Positions 1 through 6,205 of a stretch of DNA of 6,982 nucleotides are shown one piece after another. Positions within the stretch are counted from its first letter, which is position 1; each line of letters starts with the position of its first letter. The translations under genes and the position numbers were made by a program. This stretch comes from an uncultured Rickettsiales bacterium (GTDB taxonomy: Bacteria; Pseudomonadota; Alphaproteobacteria; Rickettsiales; UBA1997), in contig CATOJU010000049.1 in assembly GCA_951800555.1 (NCBI GenBank), positions 1 through 6,982 of the forward strand, read 5' to 3'. Under the pieces are notes generated by a model, which did not search any database, was not told the DNA's origin, and was given only the letters and a program-made list of their open reading frames with translations.

Positions 1-62
1 CTTCCATAATCAAAAAATAAAAATTAAATTATTAGATAATTTATATTAAAAACACAAAATTT

Positions 63-905
63 ATGAAAAATATAAATAAAAATCTTTTAGAATCATTTCA
101 ATTAGATAACCCAACAATAGCAAAATGTTTACAAATTACTCTTACTAATGGCAATATTTTAGCTTTTACGGAATATTTTAAAGATTTGTTAATTGATGAT
201 ATAGTTTTTAAGTCATCTAATGGTTTTCAGGGGAATAAAATTCAACAATATTCAGACATAACAGCAAGCGAAGAGGAAGTAATAGCGTTTATTGATAAAA
301 ATAATATAAAAAAGGAAGATGTCTTTAGTGGACTTTTTAATGATGCAAAAGTTCAAATTTTTTATGTAGATTATAACCATATAGAATATGGAAAAATACC
401 AATTACTAATGGAATTATCAGTAGAATAAATTTTAAAGATGATAAAATATTTTTTAATATTAGTGGCATATTAAGTCTATTGGAAAAAACAATAGGGGAA
501 ACCTACTCATCATTTTGTAGAGCTGGATTTTGTGATAAAAAATGTTCTTTAAATATAGATGATTATAAATTTTCTGGAGAAATTTTAGAAATAATTAGTA
601 ATACAGAGTTCATTTGTACTGGTGAAAATATTTTAAACAAGGAAATAAATTATTTTAAATACGGATTAATTACTTTTAAAAGTGGAAAAAATAAAGAAAG
701 AAAAATAGAAGTAAAACAATCTAATGGTAGTAATATAATTTTAAATACTAAATTATTTTTTAGTCCAGAAGTTGGTGATAGATTCGAAATAACGGCTGGA
801 TGTAATAAAAAATTTTCTACCTGCATAGAAAAATTTAATAATGCAATTAATTTTAGAGGTGAGCCAAATTTACCAAGAACAACAAAAATTTATAAATTTT
901 ATTAA
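63..905 (+). CDS. GTA/phage tail hub protein, DUF2163 family (RcGTA gp13-like)
   Basis: This 280-residue protein resembles the DUF2163 family, which includes the tail hub protein (orfg13) of the Rhodobacter capsulatus gene transfer agent. In that particle the hub sits at the tail tip and binds an iron-sulfur cluster, as the lambda tail-tip protein L does. The family signature is visible in two blocks. SSFCRAGFCDKKC (about 149-161) and AGCNKKFSTC (about 245-254) carry Cys152, Cys157, Cys161, Cys247 and Cys254. The second block runs into NAINFRGEPNLP (260-271), the family's typical C-terminal motif. Cys152, Cys161, Cys247 and Cys254 fit the expected four ligands, and Cys157 is extra. The N-terminal half (1-140) should form the beta-rich hub domains and matches the family only weakly. 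The ATG at 63 is the natural start, although no Shine-Dalgarno sequence precedes it. The peptidase gene begins 8 bases after the stop, so the two are probably cotranscribed. The reading frame is intact with no internal stops. Family assignment is firm; whether it serves a GTA or a degenerate prophage is inferred. Confidence 0.88.
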   Translation: MKNINKNLLESFQLDNPTIAKCLQITLTNGNILAFTEYFKDLLIDDIVFKSSNGFQGNKIQQYSDITASEEEVIAFIDKNNIKKEDVFSGLFNDAKVQIFYVDYNHIEYGKIPITNGIISRINFKDDKIFFNISGILSLLEKTIGETYSSFCRAGFCDKKCSLNIDDYKFSGEILEIISNTEFICTGENILNKEINYFKYGLITFKSGKNKERKIEVKQSNGSNIILNTKLFFSPEVGDRFEITAGCNKKFSTCIEKFNNAINFRGEPNLPRTTKIYKFY

Positions 906-913
906 AAAAAAGT

Positions 914-1366
914 ATGAAAAGAAAAATAAATTCAAAAAAAATTTTAAAAATTGCTAAAAGTTGGGTTGGAACAAAATTCCATTTTAATGGTAGAATTAAG
1001 AAAAATCAAAATAATAAAGGCGGAGTTGACTGTATAGGTTTAATTTTAAAAGTTGGGGAAGAAATAAATTCAACTTATAATGGTAAAAATATTATAAATT
1101 ATGATTATTTGACCTATTCAAGATATCCAAATAAAAATGAGATGAGAATTTTTTTAAATAAATATTTTATAAAAATTTCAAAAAAACAAGCTAAAGCTGG
1201 TGATTTAGTTTATTTTAATTTTGAAAATAAATTAGAACATATAGCTATTATTACGGATGTTGGAATTTTACATTGCTATATTGAGGTAAAAATGGTTGTG
1301 GAACATAGTTTAAATAATTACTGGAATAAAAAAATACTGGGGTATTATAGATATAATAATAATTAA
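914..1366 (+). CDS. NlpC/P60-family cell-wall peptidase of a GTA/phage tail (RcGTA gp14-like)
   Basis: This 150-residue protein is a compact NlpC/P60 cysteine peptidase of the type next to the hub gene in alphaproteobacterial GTAs (orfg14). In that system it is a tail-tip enzyme thought to cut peptidoglycan peptides when DNA is delivered. The N-terminal segment ILKIAKSWVGTKF (10-22) is the usual opening helix and turn. The nucleophile is Cys40 in GGVDCIGLI, and the catalytic His is His109 in LEHIAIITD, preceded by the typical AGDLVYF strand (95-101). His120 in GILH is a plausible third polar residue. The end, VVEHSL...ILGYYRY, matches the C-terminal pattern of the tail-type members. Length is normal for the stand-alone phage/GTA form, with no signal peptide or extra wall-binding domain. 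It starts 8 bases after the hub gene with no clear ribosome binding site, consistent with translation from the same message. The megatron gene expected next is missing. Confidence 0.9.
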   Translation: MKRKINSKKILKIAKSWVGTKFHFNGRIKKNQNNKGGVDCIGLILKVGEEINSTYNGKNIINYDYLTYSRYPNKNEMRIFLNKYFIKISKKQAKAGDLVYFNFENKLEHIAIITDVGILHCYIEVKMVVEHSLNNYWNKKILGYYRYNNN

Positions 1367-1585
1367 ATTTATTATTAAATAATATTTAAATAATTAAAAA
1401 AATTATATAAAAAGTTTTTTTCTAAAATTGTAAAATTTCTATATACTCTTTATTATTATTGTTTATTTTTAATAAAAACCTTAAATTTTAAAAATAGGAA
1501 TAAAAATGTAAAATCGTTTAATAACACTTCTATATAATAATTATAAATAAATAGTTTTATATTAAGATAAAATATTATAAAATAA

Positions 1586-1613
1586 TTGAATTTTTAAAAA
1601 AATATTCTATTTT
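1586..1613 (+). promoter_or_regulatory. Candidate sigma70-type promoter of sdaA
   Basis: TTGAAT (1586-1591) is followed after 16 bases by TATTTT (1608-1613), which would start transcription near 1620, about 20 bases before the ATG at 1640. The -35 element is good and the -10 element is mediocre. The spacing and leader length match the better promoters at 4376-4404, 4723-4750 and 6150-6177. The rest of the gap (1367-1585) is AT-rich DNA with only weak A/T palindromes such as ATTATTAAATAAT just after the peptidase stop. No gene or RNA was recognised there. In DNA this AT-rich, chance matches are common. Confidence 0.4.
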
Positions 1614-1639
1614 TTACAAAAATGTCTTAATTGATAATT

Positions 1640-3052
1640 ATGATAAGTATATTTGATATATTTAAGATTGGGGTAGGGCCATCAAGTTCCCATACTGTAG
1701 GACCAATGAAAGCTGGATTATTTTTTGTAGAAAAAATAAAAGAAAAAATCGATAAAGTTAAAAATGTAAAAGTTGATTTATATGGTTCTTTAGCTTTAAC
1801 TAAAAGTGGACATGGAACAGATATTGCTTTAATGTTAGGGCTTTCTGGTTATAGTCCAGAAACTATAAAAACTAATAAAATAGATAAAATTGTAGAAAAA
1901 ATAAGAAAAGATGAGAAATTAAAATTAAATTTTAAAAAAATTATAGATTTTGATGAGGATAATGATATTATAACTCATAAAGACAAAGAATTACCATATC
2001 ATCCAAATGGAATGATTATTTCAGCCTATGACGAAAATAAAAATATTATTGAAAAAGAGGAATATTATTCTGTTGGTGGTGGTTTTATAGAAATTGGTGA
2101 AGAAATAGAAGGAAAAAAAGAAGAGTACAAAAATAAAAATATTACAAAAAAAGTGCCATATAATTTTAAAACTTGGCAAGAATTAAGTGATATTTGTAAA
2201 AAAACTAATAAAGAAGTCTGGGAAATAGTTCTAGAAAATGAAGAATCCATAAGATCAAAAAAAGGAATTGATGAAAAAATTCATATAATTTGCAGCATAA
2301 TGAAAAATAGTATTAAAAATAGTTTTAAAAAAAATGAAAATATAAAAGGTGGTTTAGATTTAAAAAGGCGAACAAATATAATTTCTGAAAATATTAAAAA
2401 ATCAAAAGATAAAAGCTTTAAATTAGTTGATAATTTATTACTATGGGGTATGGCTGTCGGTGAAGAAAATGCAAGTTACGGGCAAATAATAACAGCTCCT
2501 ACTAATGGAGCAGCTGGTGTAATACCTGCTGTTTTAAATTATTTTATAAATTTTAATAAAAAAACTGCTACTTTTGAAAATATAAAAAAATTTATTTTAA
2601 CTGCTGGAGTTGTTGGTGTTTTATGTAAAACTAATGCATCAATATCTGGTGCTGAAGGTGGTTGTCAAGCAGAAATAGGAAGTGCTACTGCTATGGCAGC
2701 CGCCGGACTTTGTGCTGGACTTGGTGGAACTATGGAACAATGTGAAAATGCAGCTATAATTGGTTTATCACATAATTTAGGACTTGTTTGTGATCCTGTT
2801 GGTGGTCTAGTTCAAGTGCCGTGTATTGAGAGAAATGCTATAAATTCAGTAAAGGCCGTTATTTCGTGTAGATTGGCTTTATTAGAACAAGAAAGTATTT
2901 ATTTAACTTTAGATCAAGTAATAAAAAGTATGAAAGAAATTGGTGACAATATGTCTCCATTGTATAGAGAAACAGCACTCGGTGGTTTGGCTAAAAATGC
3001 AAAGGTTGGTAGATTATGTAAAAATTGTAGAAAATGTGAATTTTGCTCTTAA
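1640..3052 (+). CDS. sdaA: L-serine ammonia-lyase (L-serine dehydratase), single-chain iron-sulfur type
   Basis: This enzyme deaminates L-serine to pyruvate and ammonia in the cytoplasm, using a [4Fe-4S] cluster in place of PLP. The 470-residue chain has the fused architecture of E. coli SdaA: a beta domain at about 1-155 and the catalytic alpha domain at about 185-460. Visible motifs are FKIGVGPSSSHTVGPM (8-23), GHGTDIALMLGL (57-68), TAPTNGAAGVIPA (285-297), SGAEGGCQAEIG (336-347) and HNLGLVCDPVGGLVQVPC (378-395). Cys342, Cys384 and Cys395 are the expected three cluster ligands. The ATG at 1640 is chosen because MISIFDIFKIG is how the family begins; an in-frame TTG at 1631 would add only three residues. 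No Shine-Dalgarno sequence is visible. The odd part is the end: after GGLAKNAKVGR the chain closes with CKNCRKCEFCS (460-470), a CX2CX2CX2C run. Relatives generally end with one terminal or near-terminal Cys that can occupy the active site. It appears monocistronic, with a hairpin directly after the stop. Confidence 0.96.
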   Translation: MISIFDIFKIGVGPSSSHTVGPMKAGLFFVEKIKEKIDKVKNVKVDLYGSLALTKSGHGTDIALMLGLSGYSPETIKTNKIDKIVEKIRKDEKLKLNFKKIIDFDEDNDIITHKDKELPYHPNGMIISAYDENKNIIEKEEYYSVGGGFIEIGEEIEGKKEEYKNKNITKKVPYNFKTWQELSDICKKTNKEVWEIVLENEESIRSKKGIDEKIHIICSIMKNSIKNSFKKNENIKGGLDLKRRTNIISENIKKSKDKSFKLVDNLLLWGMAVGEENASYGQIITAPTNGAAGVIPAVLNYFINFNKKTATFENIKKFILTAGVVGVLCKTNASISGAEGGCQAEIGSATAMAAAGLCAGLGGTMEQCENAAIIGLSHNLGLVCDPVGGLVQVPCIERNAINSVKAVISCRLALLEQESIYLTLDQVIKSMKEIGDNMSPLYRETALGGLAKNAKVGRLCKNCRKCEFCS

Positions 3053-3054
3053 AA

Positions 3055-3101
3055 TTTTATTTAGGCTTTTATATAAAAAGGTATTAAAAGCCTAAATAAA
3101 A
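3055..3101. terminator. 17-bp perfect hairpin between convergent genes, likely bidirectional terminator
   Basis: Bases 3055-3071 pair perfectly with 3085-3101, leaving a 13-base loop. The core of the stem is AGGCTTTTA / TAAAAGCCT, flanked by A/T pairs. It lies 2 bases after the sdaA stop and 12 bases after the stop of the minus-strand gene, which is where a shared terminator would be. Neither strand has a clean run of U immediately after the stem, so it may act partly by protecting mRNA 3' ends. The pairing is read directly; the function is inferred from position. Confidence 0.72.
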
Positions 3102-3113
3102 ATTAATATATTT

Positions 3114-4346
3114 TTAAAAATTCATAGCAATATTACTTTTACTATTATTAATTTCTTCTGTAGTTTTTTCAAGAGATTCCCTACTGTTTATTGTTTCATT
3201 AAAAATATAATGATTTGTAATTCCTAAAACTTTTTTCATAAAATCAGTTTCATTTTTATTTATATTTAAATTTTTTATCATTTCATTTATATTATTATCT
3301 TTAGTTATTTGTCCTAAAGATTTTCTTATTTCTTCTGAATGTTTCTTTATATTATTAACTACTTCATCGTATTCTTCTTTATTTTTCTTTTCTTTTTCAT
3401 TTCTATATTTATTCACTTCTCCTTTTATATCTTGATCTAATGTATTTATTGCTTTTTTAGTAAGATCTATTGCACTACTAACAATATTACCACCGGGTAA
3501 AAAATTATTACCCCTACCATCTTTTGCATTAAAAAGTAATAATAAAGCAGATATAAAAATAAGTGGCGGAAAAGCAACAGCTAAACCAGCGGCACCAAAG
3601 CCAAGAGCACATTGAACTCCAGTTTTAGTATTATTTGCAGTTAATTTTTTGTTCTCCTTTATTTCTTTTTGTGCTTTTTCATATTCTTCTTTTGCTTTTT
3701 TACAAAATTCTTCTTCACTGGTAGCTTTACAGAGAGAATTCAAAACTCTTTCTGTTAATCCATTAGTAAAATACGAATCTACTGTCCTGAGATCATTCAT
3801 TTTTTTTAAATCTTCAGCATTTGGTATATTTTTACCACATATATTTTCAAAAGAATTACACATAGAATCAAAATTTTCATCAACGAACTCCCATAATTTT
3901 TTTTTCTCCCCACCTACTGTTAATTCTATATTTTTATAATCTTCTTTTTTAAAATGATTTAATAGATTTTCTTTTGTTTTTGCTCTATCTTTATTATTTA
4001 TAGTATTTGAAATAGATCCTCTTAATATTTCAAAAGCATTTTTTACAAATCTATTTGTTTTTTCTTTTTTACTTTTTTCTGATCCATTTTCCTCTGTTCT
4101 TTCTAATTTTTCTCCAACTTTTTCAATTGCATTTCCAATGGTTGTAAAAACAGTAATACCTTTTTGCAATTCTAATTTTTCTATTTCTTCACTTGTTGTT
4201 TTGCTATTATTTATAGCCGCTTCTATATCTCTATTTATATAATAAACTTCTTCTGATGAAACTGCAATAACTTTATCTAATTTTTCTTCTTTTTCAGTTT
4301 TTTTAGGTACTTTTGTATCTTTTCTATTTTTATTAGTGTTTGTCAT
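3114..4346 (-). CDS. Hypothetical protein, charged/helical with one central hydrophobic segment
   Basis: I do not recognise this 410-residue protein. The start (complement of 4344-4346) is supported by a well-placed promoter, although no Shine-Dalgarno sequence is present. There is no N-terminal signal peptide; the first 25 residues are rich in Lys, Asn, Thr and Glu. Residues 1-240 are hydrophilic and look mostly helical, with Glu/Lys stretches at about 209-235 that could form coiled coil. One strongly hydrophobic segment lies at about 243-274: a Gly/Ala-rich half (ALGFGAAGLAVAF), a Pro-Pro at 260-261, then LIFISALLLLF. Polar, Lys/Glu-rich sequence follows (310-345), and the C-terminus (390-410) is rich in Ser, Asn and Glu. 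Cysteines are at 163, 170, 206, 215 and 246. A single internal membrane segment flanked by soluble arms fits a membrane-anchored or secreted host-interaction protein of an intracellular bacterium, but that is speculation. It is convergent with sdaA, divergent from rarA, and appears monocistronic. Base composition matches its neighbours. Confidence 0.85.
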   Translation of the reverse strand: MTNTNKNRKDTKVPKKTEKEEKLDKVIAVSSEEVYYINRDIEAAINNSKTTSEEIEKLELQKGITVFTTIGNAIEKVGEKLERTEENGSEKSKKEKTNRFVKNAFEILRGSISNTINNKDRAKTKENLLNHFKKEDYKNIELTVGGEKKKLWEFVDENFDSMCNSFENICGKNIPNAEDLKKMNDLRTVDSYFTNGLTERVLNSLCKATSEEEFCKKAKEEYEKAQKEIKENKKLTANNTKTGVQCALGFGAAGLAVAFPPLIFISALLLLFNAKDGRGNNFLPGGNIVSSAIDLTKKAINTLDQDIKGEVNKYRNEKEKKNKEEYDEVVNNIKKHSEEIRKSLGQITKDNNINEMIKNLNINKNETDFMKKVLGITNHYIFNETINSRESLEKTTEEINNSKSNIAMNF

Positions 4347-4375
4347 AATATTTTATTTTTTTTAATAATAATTTT

Positions 4376-4404
4376 ATTATATACTTAATTTTTAAAAAAA
4401 TCAA
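4376..4404 (-). promoter_or_regulatory. Sigma70-type promoter of the minus-strand hypothetical gene
   Basis: On the minus strand, TTGATT (4404 down to 4399) is followed by a 17-base spacer and a perfect TATAAT (4381 down to 4376). The predicted start is near 4369, giving a leader of about 23 bases before the ATG at 4346. Optimal spacing, a consensus -10 and an intact TTGA make this one of the clearest promoters in the window. An AT-rich background raises the chance of false matches. Confidence 0.6.
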
Positions 4405-4722
4405 GAAAAATTTTTATTTTGGGTTTACTTGTTATTAATGCAATACCCATTGTATATTTTTTGATTTTTCTTACCTTAAGAATATAAATATTAGATTTCT
4501 TAATATTTCTATTTACTTTATAGAAGCAATAAAGTGTTTATTATTAAATTTTTTGACTAATAATTTGTTGTTCTATAGATATCTTTATATTAAAGAGACA
4601 TAGGAAAAAAATAAAAAAATATTAAAAATCAATTATATTAATAAAGTCTTTTTGTAATAATTAATTATTATCTAAAAAAATTTTCTTAAATAATATTAAT
4701 TAGTATAATTTTATAATATATA

Positions 4723-4750
4723 TTGAAAATATAATTTATTATTATATAAT
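4723..4750 (+). promoter_or_regulatory. Sigma70-type promoter of rarA
   Basis: TTGAAA (4723-4728), five of six matches to the -35 consensus, lies 16 bases before a perfect TATAAT (4745-4750). Transcription would start near 4757, leaving a leader of about 21 bases before the rarA ATG at 4778. Other TATAAT strings occur nearby (4704, 4712, 4730), but I saw a comparable -35 partner only for this one. Confidence 0.55.
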
Positions 4751-4777
4751 AAAATTAATAATTTTTAACAAATTTTT

Positions 4778-6082
4778 ATGCAACCATTAGCAGATAAATT
4801 AAGACCAAAGGATATTAAAAATTTAGTTGGCCAGGAGCATTTAAGGGAAAAAGATGGAATATTATCTAGAGTTTTTGAACAGAATCAAATACCATCAATG
4901 ATATTTTGGGGACCTGCTGGTACTGGAAAAACCACTGTTGCGAGATTATTACTTAATAATGAAAATTATTTTTCAAAAACGATTTCTGCTACTAATACTG
5001 GTGTTCAAGAATTAAAACAAATATTCCAAATTGCAGAAAATAAATTTAAGGATTTTAATAAAAGTACAATTTTATTTATTGATGAAATACATTGTTTTAA
5101 AAAAAATCAACAAGATGTATTATTGCCATATATTGAAAATGGGACAATAGTATTAATTGGTGCTACTACAGAAAATCCATCTTTTGAGTTAAATTCTGCT
5201 TTACTTTCAAGATGTAGAATTTTAATTTTCAAAACTCTTAATGAAGATGAATTATTGACTGTTTTAGATAAAGCTGAAAATGAAGAAAATAAAAAATTAC
5301 CAATTACAAAAGAAGCTAGAATAATGCTAGCTAATATATGTAATGGTGATTGTAGATATTTATTAAATATGTGTGAAGAATTATTTCAAATTGATGGGAA
5401 AAAAAAGTTAAATATTGAAGAAATGCTTAATATTGTAAGCAAAAAAAGAGGAAATTATGATAAAAAAAACGATAATCATTATAATTTAATTAGTGCATTT
5501 CATAAATCTATTAGAGGTTCCGATGTACAGGCTGCGCTTTATTGGATGGCAAGAATGCTTGAGGGAGGTGAGGAATATCATTATATTTTTAGAAGATTAT
5601 TAAATATTGCAGTGGAAGATATAGGTATGGCTGATCCTCAAGCTTTAGTACAGGTAACTTCTGCTTTACAAGCTTTTGATATGATGGGGCCTCCAGATGG
5701 AACTTTGTGTTTAACCCACGCGGTTATTTATTGTGCTACAGCTCCAAAATCTAATGCTGGCTATATGGCCCAAAATGAAGTTTTTAAAGATATAAAAATA
5801 AATAATTTTCAAACTCCTCCAAAACATATTTTAAACGCTCCCACAAAATTAATGAAAGACATAGGTTATTCTAATGGCTATATTTATGATCATAATACTT
5901 TGAATTGTTTTTCTGGGCAAAATTATTTTCCAGATGATATGAAAAGAAGAACATATTATAAACCAAATGAAAGAGGTTTTGAAAGGGAAATTAAAAAAAG
6001 ACTAGAATATTGGGATAATTTAAGAGAAAAAATTAATAGTAATTTAAATATTATAATTTTAATATTTTTTGTTTTATTATAA
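4778..6082 (+). CDS. rarA: Replication-associated recombination protein A, AAA+ ATPase (RarA/MgsA)
   Basis: RarA is a cytoplasmic AAA+ ATPase of the clamp-loader-like MgsA/WRNIP1 family that acts at stalled replication forks, tetramerises and interacts with SSB. The N-terminal MQPLADKLRPK and LVGQEH (16-21) are the family's opening. Walker A is GPAGTGKT (45-52), Walker B is ILFIDE (98-103), sensor 1 is GATTENPS (128-135), the arginine-finger region is SRCR (144-147) and sensor 2 lies in GDCRYLLN (190-197). The C-terminal half carries the MgsA tetramerisation region: HKSIRGSD (242-249), ALYWMARMLEGGE (253-265), AVEDIGMADP (278-287) and YMAQNE (329-334). The usual end is reached at ERGFEREIKKRLEYWDNLR (398-416). 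A tail of about 18 residues follows, ending in the very hydrophobic NIIILIFFVLL, which is not typical and may be readthrough into AT-rich DNA after loss of the ancestral stop. The start is fixed by family alignment; no Shine-Dalgarno sequence is seen. It appears to be its own transcription unit. Confidence 0.97.
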   Translation: MQPLADKLRPKDIKNLVGQEHLREKDGILSRVFEQNQIPSMIFWGPAGTGKTTVARLLLNNENYFSKTISATNTGVQELKQIFQIAENKFKDFNKSTILFIDEIHCFKKNQQDVLLPYIENGTIVLIGATTENPSFELNSALLSRCRILIFKTLNEDELLTVLDKAENEENKKLPITKEARIMLANICNGDCRYLLNMCEELFQIDGKKKLNIEEMLNIVSKKRGNYDKKNDNHYNLISAFHKSIRGSDVQAALYWMARMLEGGEEYHYIFRRLLNIAVEDIGMADPQALVQVTSALQAFDMMGPPDGTLCLTHAVIYCATAPKSNAGYMAQNEVFKDIKINNFQTPPKHILNAPTKLMKDIGYSNGYIYDHNTLNCFSGQNYFPDDMKRRTYYKPNERGFEREIKKRLEYWDNLREKINSNLNIIILIFFVLL

Positions 6083-6093
6083 AGATGGGCGAT

Positions 6094-6166
6094 TTTTTGA
6101 ATAAAAAAATTACGAACATTATATAATTAATTTTTGTTTAAAATTTTTCTTGCATTTATTCAAAAA
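6094..6166. repeat. 12-bp inverted repeat overlapping the downstream promoter
   Basis: TTTTTGAATAAA (6094-6105) recurs as its exact reverse complement TTTATTCAAAAA (6155-6166), with 49 bases between. The right arm starts on the last base of the -35 element and fills most of the promoter spacer of the final gene. It could be an operator pair. In such AT-rich DNA it could also be chance. No U-tract terminator for rarA is evident apart from a weak A/T-only hairpin at about 6092-6110. Confidence 0.3.
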
Positions 6167-6177
6167 TATGGTATAAT
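6150..6177 (+). promoter_or_regulatory. Extended -10 promoter of the terminal partial gene
   Basis: TTGCAT (6150-6155) lies 16 bases before TATAAT (6172-6177), and the -10 is preceded by TG at the right place (TGGTATAAT, 6169-6177). The predicted start is near 6184, about 22 bases before the ATG at 6206. A consensus extended -10 in front of an open frame makes this the strongest promoter call in the window. Confidence 0.68.
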
Positions 6178-6205
6178 AAATACTATTAAAAAAATGGAAA
6201 GAATT

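Larger units (their letters stand above)
4347..4777. other. Non-coding divergent intergenic region (431 bp)
   Basis: This region separates the divergent minus-strand hypothetical gene and rarA, and it carries a promoter for each near its edges. No open frame on either strand looks like a real gene; the longest one I traced is a 21-codon minus-strand frame at 4385-4450 that overlaps the promoter. Two small dyads are visible: ATGCAAT-ACCC-ATTGTAT (4438-4455, one mismatch), about 70-85 bases upstream of the minus-strand start, and AATAAA-GTG-TTTATT (4528-4542). Either could be an operator or chance. No tRNA-like or G+C-rich block is seen, and the stretch 4550-4720 shows nothing recognisable. Confidence 0.6.

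Noticed and set aside
1..49. Possible 3' end of an upstream GTA gene such as orfg12 (frames ending in stops at 7-9, 18-20 and 47-49).
   Set aside because: All three plus frames close within 49 bases and the few residues visible match no specific family end well enough to call.
1367..1630. Search for a remnant of the GTA megatron gene, a tRNA or a small RNA.
   Set aside because: The stretch is AT-rich with stops in the frames examined, and no G+C-rich cloverleaf or recognisable motif.
1631..1639. TTG start giving sdaA three extra residues.
   Set aside because: The ATG at 1640 matches the conserved N-terminus of the family (MISIFD), and nothing supports the TTG.
2065..2250. 61-codon minus-strand open frame inside sdaA.
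   Set aside because: It is antisense to a conserved part of a confidently identified gene, has no start signals and looks like a composition shadow.
3649..3939. 96-codon plus-strand open frame inside the minus-strand hypothetical gene.
   Set aside because: It is rich in Phe and Ser, as expected from the reverse complement of Lys/Glu-rich coding sequence. The longer minus-strand gene has a promoter and a plausible protein.
4385..4450. 21-codon minus-strand frame upstream of the hypothetical gene, considered as a leader peptide.
   Set aside because: It overlaps the predicted -35/-10 of that gene, so it would lie upstream of the transcription start. It also lacks a ribosome binding site.
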